Below the pieces are notes generated by a model that did not search any database, was not told the origin of the DNA, and saw only the letters and a list, made by a program, of their open reading frames with translations. From the NCBI GenBank assembly GCA_022376515.1, contig WTXI01000164.1, positions 1 through 64,000 of the forward strand: a stretch of 64,000 nucleotides of DNA, in the 5' to 3' direction. Below, piece by piece: positions 12,615-22,885 of the stretch. Source of the DNA: Lactifluus volemus (taxonomy: Eukaryota > Basidiomycota > Agaricomycetes > Russulales > Russulaceae). Each line of letters opens with the position of its first letter. The first letter of the stretch is position 1. Position numbers and translations under genes: made by a program.

Positions 12615-13417
12615 ATGCCACCACCACGAAATCGAGCACAATGTCGAATTTGCAACGATAAGGAGTCCAGATATACATGCTCCAACTGCTTCGTCGACTA
12701 GTACGTTTTCGTCACCTTACACCCTCAGACCTCAGACCGCTGTTGTGTAGCTGTTCCGTTCCGTGCTACAAACAGCACAAAGGTCCGTTTTTTTTTTTTT
12801 AATTTCCTCATAAGGACTTATCATAGCTCGAAGAAACTGAATGTGAGAGCCCCAAAAGGGCGGAAGAACCCGTTGATACGAGGCCAACGCTGGCAACGGA
12901 CCTATCAATGTTATCAGATGGTCTGTTATCACGGTGGCATCCCACTCATCACTAACTGTCAAACGCTGATTCTTTGGGACGTGCGCGGTGTTTTATAGAC
13001 GACGGAGACGTCCCGCTCCGTCCCCTGACTTCGCTTAAGTGGCCATACGTGCCTGAAGAAAGTGCCTACCCGGATCCATTAAAGCGTGACGACCCGAAGC
13101 CGCTACAGACAGCACAGTACGAAGCGATCGGTATTTTGTTATCTCTTTTATCAACCCTGTACCAAGTGTTTCTCACATGAAATCGGTCAGCGACTTCACA
13201 GGCCGTGCGCGCGACTTTGACTGGACAACCCAGACTCCAAGAACTGTTACGGTCTGTTGACAGGCTACGGGGATCGGCGCGTGAAGAAGCGATACAGGAT
13301 TGTCTCGGGGTTTCGCGGTCGGAAGTGAGGAACTCCGATAACGTTAGCAGGATGGGAGGGGGGATAGTAGTTGGAGAAGAGGAAAAGGAAGCGATGCGGG
13401 GTTTGCTGAGGCTATAG
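12615..13417 (+). CDS. HIT-type zinc finger protein (ZNHIT3/Hit1-like)
   Basis: Small nuclear zf-HIT protein; family members assist box C/D snoRNP assembly. The start ATG at 12615 gives MPPPRNRAQCRICNDKESRY. The finger is assembled over three exons: CRICNDKESRYTCSNCFVDY, then CSVPCYKQHK after the intron 12701-12753, then ETEC after an intron ending in CTCGAAG near 12833. This completes the Cys/His pattern that ends in HKETEC. The 12834-12920 exon (ESPKRAEEPVDTRPTLATDL) joins DDGDVPLRPLTSLKWPYVPE at about 13000, a last intron ends near 13201, and the C-terminal helical part (LQELLRSVDRLRGSAREEAI) ends at 13417. The length, near 190 residues, fits the ZNHIT3 class. The assignment to ZNHIT3/Hit1 rather than another zf-HIT branch rests on size and C-terminal layout. 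Confidence 0.8.
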
Positions 13418-14045
13418 AAGGAGCGGTCAGAGGAATAGAGAGGACAGTTAGGTCTTCATTGGGCGCAAGAATGAACGGGTGCAGTACAGCTACGTTGTGA
13501 TCTATATTATGTCAGCGGGGAGCAGATGGCCCTCCCTGTATTGTATAAACAAAGGTGACGTGGGCGCTGCGCATTACACAAAATTTTTATCATGAGATGG
13601 TTTGAGACTGGCAGTGCTCGGAGGTGTGGATAACTGGGTGCAGATGACACAGTATTGTGTTCGGCAGAGAACAAGGCTGAGCGCGCTAGAACAAATAAGG
13701 AACGCGCAGCATTTTAGATGACAAATAGATGGCTTGATGCCTGTCCGAACTCGAGTCCCTGTCTTGTCTTGTCCCCCCTCCCAACAGCTCTATTCCCACC
13801 GTCAGAAAGCTGTGCTTTCTCCACTTCACTCCTCTCATATATCGTCATTCTTCCTCTGTTTTTTTTTATTTTTGCTCCTGCTCCATTTCTGATCGTCATT
13901 GCTCCTCCTCGCTGGCACGTTCCTAATTCCCTCGATTTCCGTTCCGTTCCTGTCCAGAATAAGGTTAGCTCGGCCTACCTACCACTTTCAAATTAAAAGC
14001 GACAGCCCTTTCCCCCCTTCTTCCTGTTCCACTTTCACCCACTCT
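13418..14045. promoter_or_regulatory. Upstream region of the aspartic protease
   Basis: This 628-bp stretch has no supportable gene. The last 300 bp are strongly pyrimidine-rich on the + strand (long CT tracts from 13760 to 14045), a common feature of fungal promoters close to the start codon. The promoter role is inferred from position. Confidence 0.4.
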
Positions 14046-16157
14046 ATGCTACGTTCAATACTCGTTTCCCTCCTCCTCTTCTCCTCCCTCTCCGCGGCAG
14101 CGGCACCACCGCCGCGTCGGGATCCTATCCACATCCCCATGCTTCGTCGCCGCAACGCACGACGTGGAACTTCGGATGCAGATCTCGACCACTACGCCAA
14201 TGCCGCCAACGCTTTACGAACTAAGTATAACATGGTTCCTCAGGTGTCCCGTAGAGCTGCCCAGACGGTGGCTATCCCCGTAACTAACCAGGTGCGTGTA
14301 TCATGTCGGGTGTGGCACTGCCTCATTTCATGGCTCACACATCCAAACTACAAAAGGGTGCGGATACAAGCTACTTTGCGCCAGTCAGCGTTGGTACTCC
14401 GTAAGCTTCATCGTTCAGAATCACATTGTCCATCATCTCACTCGACGCTTCCGTTTAGGAGCCAAACCTTTAATGTTGTCCTCGACACGGGTTCCTCAGA
14501 CCTGTGGTTTGCAAGCACCAACTGTATTGGTTGTGTCCAGACCGGCGCCGAGTTCAACCCACAAAAGTCAAGCACATCCAAGTAGGAAATCAACGTGTCA
14601 CCATGAATTATGGGTCTGGTACTGCCGTTGGCACCATTGCTCGGGACACCGTAACCATGGGTCCCTTTACGGTTAACCCACAAGTTCTTGGTGCGTGTTT
14701 TTGTTCCACCTTTGCTTCATTGGTGGCATTGGGAGCTTTGTTCCCTGGCATGGCATTGTAAATGGCTGTGTAGGCACGAGGCGTTGCAGGCGTTGTCGCC
14801 CCTTTTTGCAAATATGACCAATCATGTGCTCCCCTTTGTCAGCAATCTAACCATCAGCACAGTGACCGTGGACCAGGCGTCCCAAGGCCTGATTGATGGT
14901 GAACTTGCTGGTATCATGGGCCTCGCATTCCCAGGCATTGCAAACACTCAGTCGACACCTTTCTGGCAAGGCGTCCTTAACCAGAACGCCCTCACAAACC
15001 CCGAATTTTCTTTCTTCATCACTCGTTTCATCAATGATCAAAACGCTCAGACTGAAGAGTTCGGAGGGGTGCTTACTCTCGGTGGAACGAATTCCTCACT
15101 GTTCCAAGGCAACATTGACTTCCAGAGCTTCAGCCTGGGGGACAACGGTGGCGGGTTCTGGCTTCAGACTGTGTCCGGTGCGTCACGCACGAGCGGCTGT
15201 GGCGCAATTGCGGAGCCTCATATGGACATATTACAGGGGTCTCCGTGGGTGGCAACAACGTTAACATCGGCCCCCTGAACACGGCAGCAATCGATACCGG
15301 AACCACACTTATTGGCGCTCCTACTGCCGCAGTGAGTGCCATTTGGCGTGCAGTTCCAAACTCGGCGGCTCTGAGTGGGAACATGACTGGCTTTTTCTCC
15401 TTCCGTCCGTATTCCCTCTCACCAGCTTCACATAGTAAAGCTGATTGGACTGACTCCATACGTAGCGTGTAACACCCAACTGACCATCGCGTTGTCCTTT
15501 GGGGGACCATCATGGCCGATTAGCATGGCCGACCTCAATCTAGGCACGGTGTCTGCCGGCCAGTGCCTCGGTGGGATTTTCGATCTTGGGGCAGGCACGA
15601 ACGTCAAACCCCAGCCAGGTGAACCATCGTGGATCGTTGGCGACACGTTCCTTGTGCGTTTTTTTCGTCGTCACTGACGCCTCAGACGACCGCGTGGTTG
15701 ATGAATGATTCGTAGAAAAACGTGTACAGTGTCTTCCGTGCTAACCCGCCGGCAGTCGGCTTTGCCCAGCTCTCTGACGCAGCTGGTGGATCAGGTTCGT
15801 AGCGTTTTCCCCACCATTTTGTTATCTTCGAGTTTGGTTGAACCCCAGACCATATCGACGCTTTCGAGCCTGGGCGCTTCTTCAATACCGTGCTATCAGT
15901 ATATGTTTGACAACTTACTGACATATTTTGCTCTTCTTTGACGTAGGTAAACCGGGTCCAGCCATTAATGGAGGGTCAGGCTCCACCTCTCCTTCAGCGG
16001 GAGGTAACTCTTGTACGTGCATTTTCCCATGTTCTTAGATCTCGTGTTGACAGTGATCATAGCATCTGCGCCCACGGCAATACCGCTTGGCATTGCTGGT
16101 GTCATTGTCACAAGCGTAATTACGGTGTTGACAACGGCTATCATGCTAACGGCTTGA
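14046..16157 (+). CDS. Secreted pepsin-like aspartic protease (family A1), probably surface-anchored
   Basis: Endopeptidase with a hydrophobic signal peptide (MLRSILVSLLLFSSLSAAAA), a basic propeptide (RDPIHIPMLRRRNARRGTSD), and both catalytic motifs: DTGSSDLW at about 14486-14509 and AIDTGTTLI at about 15288-15314. The flap region has NYGSGTAVGTIARDT (14605-14650). The late part GEPSWIVGDTFL (about 15620-15654) and KNVYSVFRANPPAVGFAQL are typical of the second lobe. After a Gly/Ser-rich stretch, the final exon reads IPLGIAGVIVTSVITVLTTA to the stop at 16157. This hydrophobic C-terminus suggests a GPI signal or membrane anchor. There are several short introns. Oddity: at about 14582 the frame of SSTSK and that of VGNQRVTMNYG differ by one missing base, again without room for an intron. 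Confidence 0.87.
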
Positions 16158-17159
16158 ATTTTTACATCTTACGACGAACATGACGCACTACCGATTGACT
16201 CGTGGGCCCAACCGTGTGGTCCGTCACTTATTTTCTTTTGCTTATCGGTGTATTGGGACTATCGTGCACGGAATCGTAATATTGTTGGTGGACCTTTGCT
16301 ATCCTTACATTTGATTTGGCGTCAAAGTCGAGCCATTTAGTGATCGATTGGAGGATTCCTTTTGGATGACCATGGTCAATATATCTCGTCATTTATTAAT
16401 GTATAGAGAGGTCTAGGCTTGTGTTTTGACCTCGAGTCTTGTAGGGGGGAGGGAGCAGTGAATTGAATTCCTTATGAATGTCTGGAGTCTAGTTCTCGAC
16501 TGCCGTTATGTGCATGCGGCAGTCACGTTTCAATTTGTCCGATCGGCGCAAGACAAGGCAGTCGAGTTTTCAACCTACTTTTTGCCTTTCGGATTTCTTT
16601 TATTTGAGTAAGCGTATTAATAGCACATCTATTTACATCGACTCACACAGCCTGAAGGATCCTAGAAAGTAACCTTCGAAACTTTTCCGTGTACATCCCA
16701 AAATCCGAAACTGGACTGACGAGTTCACGGCGCCTTTTTATTGAAGTTGGCGGCTGTGCGTTCTGCACTGCACATCGCACCGCATCAAGTTGTCGAACCT
16801 ACACCCTATTGGTGTGACAACTGTTGTCATATAGAGCATCATGATTTGCAAGGGCCAGATCTAGAGCTAGTCCTCCTGTCGCAGGATGATTTCCTGCAGG
16901 TCCCACTTGTTCTAGATCGAGCAGGGACTTTTGGAATTATCACGGCCGTAATGACAGTAGCCGTGAATTCGTGAACCTGAAGTTGTACACTTTTCGTTCT
17001 CCGGCCTTTTCTCTCATCTCTAGGAGGTACCCCCATTCGTGCAACAGGCATCGTGCCCCTCGCTCGGTATTGATAAGAACATCGACCCTCGGCGCCCACC
17101 ACAAGCTGTAGAAACGTTGTGTAAACGACGAGTCTCTTTACTGCGCCGCCATTTTACGA
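16158..17159. other. Gene-free 3' flank of the protease
   Basis: About 1 kb with no open frame that resembles a protein family. It marks the end of the single-copy part of the window. Repeated sequence begins at about 17160. Confidence 0.45.
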
Positions 17160-17600
17160 ATAGGCCATGGCCCGGGTCATTGCTCTGCCCCTTGTATAGT
17201 AAATCTCATACCTCCTTCGTTTCGAGCTTCGCTTTCCCCACCCATCCCTACCGTACTGCCTTCAGTAGCGTTCTCACAATATCCTGGGCTTGTCGGTGCG
17301 ATATTACTAACTTTAGATCACACATCAAGCTGCACTGCTGCGACGCCACCTCAGCCGCGACCGGTTGTTACACCTCGGAACCCCGAGCTGTGCCACCTTC
17401 TTGTCCCGCTTCTATTATAAGTGAGATTCTGTTGTTCTTTTTCCCTTTTTGATCTTTAGCTTGTTCTCGACGCTTCTTGTCACTCTCGTGACGCCCTTTG
17501 TCTGATAGATATGCCAGTGGTAATCTCGCCGCGGACAACTACTACGTACCGCATCCAGACTCGGACTTCTACTCCTACTTTATTTTTAGTTTTTCTTTGT
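17160..17600 (+). repeat. Dispersed repeat, copy 1 (paired with 47410-47790)
   Basis: Several stretches align by eye with 47410-47790 in the same orientation and order, for example TTCGCTT..CCATCC..CTTCAG.GTTCTCACAA.ATCCTGG, the GATGCCAC/GACGCCAC..CCGCGACC segment, GTTATACC/GTTACACC, and TAAGT.AGATTCTGTT. The sequence is noncoding and diverged. Its second copy lies between two copia fragments, so it may be a copia long terminal repeat or leader. That link is inference. Confidence 0.6.
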
Positions 17601-18419
17601 TTCATCTCCCACTCTCAGAGGGAGCGCGAGTATTCGCGTACAAGTACGGACTTGATTGCCCTTTTGTTTTCTACTCCTGACAGTCCTATGACTTTTCGGT
17701 TTTGCGCTGCTCCCGCGTCGGCTACTCACTGGCTCGACTTAATACCAAGGGCTGCATGTTCCTTCTCTTACTCTTCCTCACTTCCGACTTGCACTACTCA
17801 CATCCTTTTTTTTTTTGCAAAGTTTGGGTCTGTGCAGATCGTAGGATGATTACATCGACCCCCGTACGGGAATTTTCGACTACTGGGCCCTGTCACGCGC
17901 AGCTAAAGCCTCTTGGTCCGTGCAATAGTAAGATGACGAACTTGATGACGAAGCATTTCCTCTCTTTTTGAAATCCTTCTCACATTTGTCTTTTTAAGTC
18001 CCGGAAAGCTCGTTCGTCTTCGCGTCAACGTTACTGTGTCCCAATTGTCTCGTGTCAGTCGCGCATCTCACCGCTGTCATCTCAGGCTGTCTTGGGCCTC
18101 GAAATACCCTCACCTCCCTCTCTCAATCGTCATCGCTCCACCATCTGGCACTTTGCGACGCACGCACATCGTCCCAGTCAGGTTTTTCCAAATTGCGATG
18201 ACCATTTCGACCCTAGAGCGCAGCCGCCAAATGCCTCCTACGACGCTCTGGCAAAACCAGATGGTCCCGTCACACCAAAAGAGTCCAGATTTTACTGAGA
18301 CCGCCTCGATGCGGCGTCAGGTCGTGGACGCATTGACCGTCATCCCTCCGGTGCGTGTGTTTGGGATAGCGTGCCGTTCGCCACCACTTCTCATTTCGAT
18401 TCCTTTACGTCATGCCAAT

Positions 18420-18763
18420 GTGTGAGAGTGAGATGTGTATCTAATTTTCAAAAGCGCCAACAAGAATTATGCGACTGCTTCCATTGGCTCCCTACTACAG
18501 TACTTTCCACGTTACGGGTGTCATCATCTACACAGACAAATCGCAAAAACAACTACAGCTCGATTAGGTAGGGCTGATCATAAATCATCTAGAATAAACT
18601 CGTTCCAAAACAAAGCAGTAGAAAAATGAGGACAATCGTCAATCTCTCTAACATGACACCCTCCCCAAGACAAGCTTCAGCAACAAAGCAGGTTACCACC
18701 AACAGAGCTGGCATTTCCTAGATGAAATTTCCTAATTATCATAGCCTGACTCTGAGTCAAGTC
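18420..18763 (+). repeat. Left half of an NLR upstream block, split by the LINE
   Basis: The stretch from CCAATGTGTGAGAG through CTTCCATTGGCTCCCTAC to AATAAACT..TTCCAAAACAAAGC resembles the sequence upstream of NLR copies B (39670-39870) and C (51560-51770). The part 18600-18763, ending in CATAGCCTGACT..GAGTCAAG, resembles 36890-37005. The block continues on the other side of the LINE at 25418, so the element landed inside the upstream region of NLR copy A. Confidence 0.65.
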
Positions 18764-18775
18764 GACACTCGCGAC

Positions 18776-18779
<4 letters not shown>
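18764..18779. repeat. LINE target-site duplication, left copy
   Basis: GACACTCGCGACATAT directly abuts the poly-T run. An identical 16-mer lies at 25402-25417 on the other side of the element. Confidence 0.93.

Positions 18780-18811
<32 letters not shown>
18780..18811 (-). repeat. Poly(A) tail of the LINE
   Basis: A pure run of about 32 T on the + strand directly after the left target-site duplication, as expected for target-primed reverse transcription of a polyadenylated RNA. Confidence 0.93.
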
Positions 18812-18812
<1 letters not shown>

Positions 18813-18985
18813 AATCAGCATTTATATAGCGCTGCATGTTTACATGGAACAAAGACGCGCTTGGCCGCGTTTGCTAACTACCTAACTAAGCGACCTGGTG
18901 TCGGGGGGGGTACAATGTATGTAAAGGGTGGAAGTGTGTGGAGGGTGGAGGTGAGAATATCTGGGCCGGCGATCGCCCGAGGCGC

Positions 18986-21900
18986 TCAGCCATAGTCTTC
19001 TGGTATGGCAGCTTGTCTCCGGGGTCGGACACACGCTTGTGACTCTTCGATGAATTTTGCGAGGGCTGCGCCACCCGCTTCGGTTCCGAAGATGATGTTG
19101 GGTGAAAGTGTGGGTGCCGCTGGTCGGAGGAAACGTTCCCGCGCCTCTGCGAAAAGAGGACAGTTGCAGATGACGTGGAGCGGTGTCTGTAGGGCTGTCT
19201 GTCCGCATGGGCAGCCGTGAGGGTCCGGGGCCCTTGGCCGATGTCTGGCGTTGTATTCCCCTGTGAAAGCGTGCTCAGTAAGGAGTCTAATAGCAGTACA
19301 AAATACCGGTCGAGCAAAACCGGCAATTCCTGTCATGAACTCTGGGGGTTGGCCCGAAGGTGGGTGGTGTAGGGCCCGGTAAGCGGGGTTGCGGCGGGGG
19401 TCTCTGAGCCAAATTTGTTCCCACTCCGTGAGAGCTTCGAGCTTGGTCTTTGTGCGGAGGGCTGTGATCGTGAGCGGGGCATCGTGGGCTGGAGGCTGTG
19501 CGTTTGTTGCAGCCTCAACCGCCGTTTGCTGGAGGCGCAGCAAAGGGGCGAAGCTGGCCGTGCCCGGAACCCAGCGGATGGCCACCGAGGTTGTGGGGAA
19601 CACGTCGAGGATGTCGGCGATCGTGTCACACACTACTTTGCATGCTGCAGCGTTGTCGTGCCTAATGGTGGACTGGCACCATGGGATAATGTGTTGGTCA
19701 GCTGTGTATAAGATGACTGAGGGGGAATGGGAGGTGGCCAGCATATCTCTGGCCAGCTCCGCTGCAGCTGCGAGTGCCGCGAACGCTGCGTCCCTGTGCG
19801 AGGCACTCTGGCCGAGAATGGAGATGTGTGAGGCTGTTTCTCTCCCATTTTTGTAACCGATCGCGGTGCCCATCCACAGTGGGGATGTTTGTGCTGGGTT
19901 AGGTCCTAAACCACGGCAGTAGACCAGGATCTGGTCCTTCCGGCCGTAGTGGGCCCTGGAGATCATGTTGGTCAGGCGTTTACGGTCCTCGCCTTTGCAC
20001 GGGTTGTGGGTGATTGTGAACCGGTCTGCCGGGGGCGTGCACCGCTTCCAGGGGGGGTGATCGAGACAGGGTGGTAGCCGGCACTCTGCTGGGACGCGGG
20101 AACTGAGCCTGTGGATGCAGGTGTCGAGTGGTCGGGCCGGCATCGGGTAAGGAAGCGGGACGCCGCTGCCTTCCGCCGAGCACCACGGCGGGCCCAGCCT
20201 ATGGAGGACTGGGGAGCTTTTCGGGAGGGTGAGTAACCTTATCGCGGCTTGGGTAGCTAATCTCTGTAACCGGATTTGGATTGGAGGGATGACTATCAGT
20301 TGGTGTAGTGGTTCTCGAGGGGTGCTTCTGAAAGCGCCCGTGATGACGCCCACAGCTGCGTTTTGGACCGTTTGGAGTGTCTTGATATGTTTCTGTTGAC
20401 CCCGGAACCAAATAGGGGCGCCATAGGTTAGAGCCGGGATGCAAATTGCGTTGAACGCAAGACGCCAGCTGCCGTGGTTGAGGCCTCTCACCGAGTTGCC
20501 CAGGAGCTGGAGGGCCTTGAGCGAGCTCTTTGTCCTAGAGGCAACTACAGAAATGTGTTTGTCCCAGGAGAGCTTGTGGTCGAAGTGTAGCCCCAGGTAG
20601 CGGACGTGGTCCGAAGCTGCGACCGAGTACAGGGTGTTGGGCGCCCGATCTGGGAGTAACAGAGACGTAGGGCGATCCCCATGGGTGGTTGGGTTGGCGC
20701 GGCGGCGAGAGAAGAAGAGTATCTCTGTTTTCTCTGGTTCAATGGTCAGTCCTGCCATCTGGCACCAGGTGTGGCACGCCGTGTAGCAGTCCCTGAGTCT
20801 CTGAGCCAAGATGTGGTATGTGGGTGCTCTGGCAAAGATGTTACCATCATCGATGTACATGAGGAAGGTGGCATTTGCCCAGGATCTAGCCAGATGAAGC
20901 AGGGGGGAGGCATAGATAATGGACAAGATAGGGGAGATAGGGGAGCCTTGCGGCGTGCCCATCTCCAGCTCAATGTCTTCCGAGGAGTAATTGTTGAAAC
21001 GTAGGCGGACTGTCCTGTCCCGAAGGAAAGATGACGTCCAGTTACAGATCTGTGGGGAGAAGCCAAGGGAGTGGACCAGGGCCGAGAGTCTCGAGTGGTT
21101 GACATTGTCGAAGAAGCCCTGGATGTCAAAAAGCAGTGTGCCACAGACCCCTCCCAGAGCGTGTGCTGTCTCTATGTCATGGGTGAGGCAGAGACCAGCG
21201 TCGATCGTGGAGGAGAAGGGCCGCGCTCCAAGTTGGGTGGTGGGGATGAGGCCAAGGGCGGTGATGTCGTAGGTGAGCCGTTTCGCGACTACTTTCTCCA
21301 AGAGTTTCCCCAGGCACTCGAGAAGGGCCACTGGGCGGTAGCATTTTGGGAGACTATAGTCTTCCTTGCCGGGTTTGGGGACTACGGCAATTGTGGCCAA
21401 TTTCCACGATCGAGGGTGGTGTCCGGCCTGCAAGCATGCTTCAAAAAGCGCTTGAAACCGCTCTGGGGATGCAGCAAAGGCCCACTTAACTAATTTGTAG
21501 TTGTGCCCTGATGGGCCTGGGGCAGAATTGTTGCTTGTGGGTCCCAAAGCGTCCGCAATCTCCGTAATGGTGACGGGAGCGTGTGGGCGGGTTTCCGCGT
21601 GGGGTGGGTCGTCTGGGAAGGTCTCTGGGACTCTTGTGGGTTGCGGATTAAAGAAACGTTGACTAAGGGCGCCAGCCATGAGGGCTGGTTGGTCAGATAG
21701 ACCCGCCGCCGTCATCAAGGCTGGGATAAGACGTTGGCGTCTGCCGAAACGCCATTTGGCTGCCATCCACAGACGTTCTGAGGAGGCATCATGGAGGAAG
21801 TCATTGGCCCAACGGCGTTTTGCCGCTGCGACCTCCTTCCTGAGGAGTTTGTTGGCATTTTTGCGTGCTTCCGGTTCCTGAGCGTCCCGAGCGACTGCCG

Positions 21901-22885
21901 CCGCCCGATCACACGCATCATCCCACCATGAAGCCCCTTTGGGTGAGTACTGTTTCCGTTTCTCAAACGAGGCCATGCTCGTTTGTTCGATGTCGTGGGT
22001 GAGTTGGAGTGCCGCCTGGTCTAAGTCTTCCGCAGAGATGAGAGGGGGGGGGAAACGAGGACACACCTCGAGGAACCAGCGGATCCAGAGATCCCTTGCC
22101 TCATCTGCAATCACAAACCGGGTGCGCTGCGGAAGGGGGTTGATTGCTGATTCCAAGATGTGTTGGTAGGTGGACCAGATGCCGGCATGGTCCGAGCCTA
22201 TAGAGGCCGCGAAGTCGATGACTGGGTCCTGGAAAGTGTCGTCGAGGATGGCAGCGGCATTGGTCCACACCAGGTCAAGCGTCGTATCGCGCTGATTACC
22301 TTCTCCCCTTCGAGTCGGGATGCCTGGGGGGGTGGCCAGGGCCAGGTTCTGGCTAAAAGCCCATTCCTCTAAATCATCAGACCAGGGGGAGGACCGGATA
22401 CCCGGGGGCGACCAAGAGTGAGAATGGGTGTTGAAGTCCCCGCCGATGATCGTGGGGATCTCGGGGTTTGTTTCCATGTTGAGGATGTTGCCTAGTGAGG
22501 GGCGATGGCTCGTGTCATGGTAAATGTTGATGGCGCGGAAAGAGCTGGAGCCCAGATGGACATCCAGAGTGAGAATGTGATGGTTTGAGGTCAGGTCAAG
22601 ACGGTTGGTGATGTTGAAGTGTGTCGAAGCGATGCGGCGGTATGCCATGACTTTGCATCGCACGCCTCGCTTCGTCTTTGGGTATATGCAGTCCCATTTT
22701 GGGTTAGCAGCCCCGCCCAGGATGTCGACCCCTTCAGGGTCTGAGTCCGAGCGGGCTGTGCCAATTTTGTCATACCATGGTTCTTGGACCAGGATGATAT
22801 CAGCCCGTGTGTTAGTGTTGAGGAGGGAGTGGGTTGCCGCGTTACGGCGGCGCATATTGACAAATAGTAGGTTCACACACGCCAT
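18986..22885 (-). CDS. LINE ORF2: endonuclease / reverse transcriptase / RNase-H-like
   Basis: 1,299 residues, uninterrupted. Residues 1-230 are an exonuclease-endonuclease-phosphatase type endonuclease: NMRRRN near 11, ILVQEPWYDK near 32, GGDFNTHSHSW near 150, and SIGSDHAGIW near 220. Residues about 430-770 are the reverse transcriptase: VVPKPGKED and YRPVALLECLGKLLEKVVAK, LFDIQGFFDNVNHSRL carrying the first catalytic Asp, GTPQGSPISPILSIIY, and the active site LMYIDDGNIF (YIDD). Residues about 1000-1140 keep an RNase-H-like outline (WVPGT in place of the usual WVPGH) but no clear TDGS or acidic tetrad, so this nuclease may be inactive. A C-terminal Cys/His motif (CPCGQTALQTPLHVICNCP) near 1240 is typical of such elements. 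Its start codon overlaps the ORF1 stop in TAATG. Confidence 0.95.
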   Translation of the reverse strand: MACVNLLFVNMRRRNAATHSLLNTNTRADIILVQEPWYDKIGTARSDSDPEGVDILGGAANPKWDCIYPKTKRGVRCKVMAYRRIASTHFNITNRLDLTSNHHILTLDVHLGSSSFRAINIYHDTSHRPSLGNILNMETNPEIPTIIGGDFNTHSHSWSPPGIRSSPWSDDLEEWAFSQNLALATPPGIPTRRGEGNQRDTTLDLVWTNAAAILDDTFQDPVIDFAASIGSDHAGIWSTYQHILESAINPLPQRTRFVIADEARDLWIRWFLEVCPRFPPPLISAEDLDQAALQLTHDIEQTSMASFEKRKQYSPKGASWWDDACDRAAAVARDAQEPEARKNANKLLRKEVAAAKRRWANDFLHDASSERLWMAAKWRFGRRQRLIPALMTAAGLSDQPALMAGALSQRFFNPQPTRVPETFPDDPPHAETRPHAPVTITEIADALGPTSNNSAPGPSGHNYKLVKWAFAASPERFQALFEACLQAGHHPRSWKLATIAVVPKPGKEDYSLPKCYRPVALLECLGKLLEKVVAKRLTYDITALGLIPTTQLGARPFSSTIDAGLCLTHDIETAHALGGVCGTLLFDIQGFFDNVNHSRLSALVHSLGFSPQICNWTSSFLRDRTVRLRFNNYSSEDIELEMGTPQGSPISPILSIIYASPLLHLARSWANATFLMYIDDGNIFARAPTYHILAQRLRDCYTACHTWCQMAGLTIEPEKTEILFFSRRRANPTTHGDRPTSLLLPDRAPNTLYSVAASDHVRYLGLHFDHKLSWDKHISVVASRTKSSLKALQLLGNSVRGLNHGSWRLAFNAICIPALTYGAPIWFRGQQKHIKTLQTVQNAAVGVITGAFRSTPREPLHQLIVIPPIQIRLQRLATQAAIRLLTLPKSSPVLHRLGPPWCSAEGSGVPLPYPMPARPLDTCIHRLSSRVPAECRLPPCLDHPPWKRCTPPADRFTITHNPCKGEDRKRLTNMISRAHYGRKDQILVYCRGLGPNPAQTSPLWMGTAIGYKNGRETASHISILGQSASHRDAAFAALAAAAELARDMLATSHSPSVILYTADQHIIPWCQSTIRHDNAAACKVVCDTIADILDVFPTTSVAIRWVPGTASFAPLLRLQQTAVEAATNAQPPAHDAPLTITALRTKTKLEALTEWEQIWLRDPRRNPAYRALHHPPSGQPPEFMTGIAGFARPVFCTAIRLLTEHAFTGEYNARHRPRAPDPHGCPCGQTALQTPLHVICNCPLFAEARERFLRPAAPTLSPNIIFGTEAGGAALAKFIEESQACVRPRRQAAIPEDYG

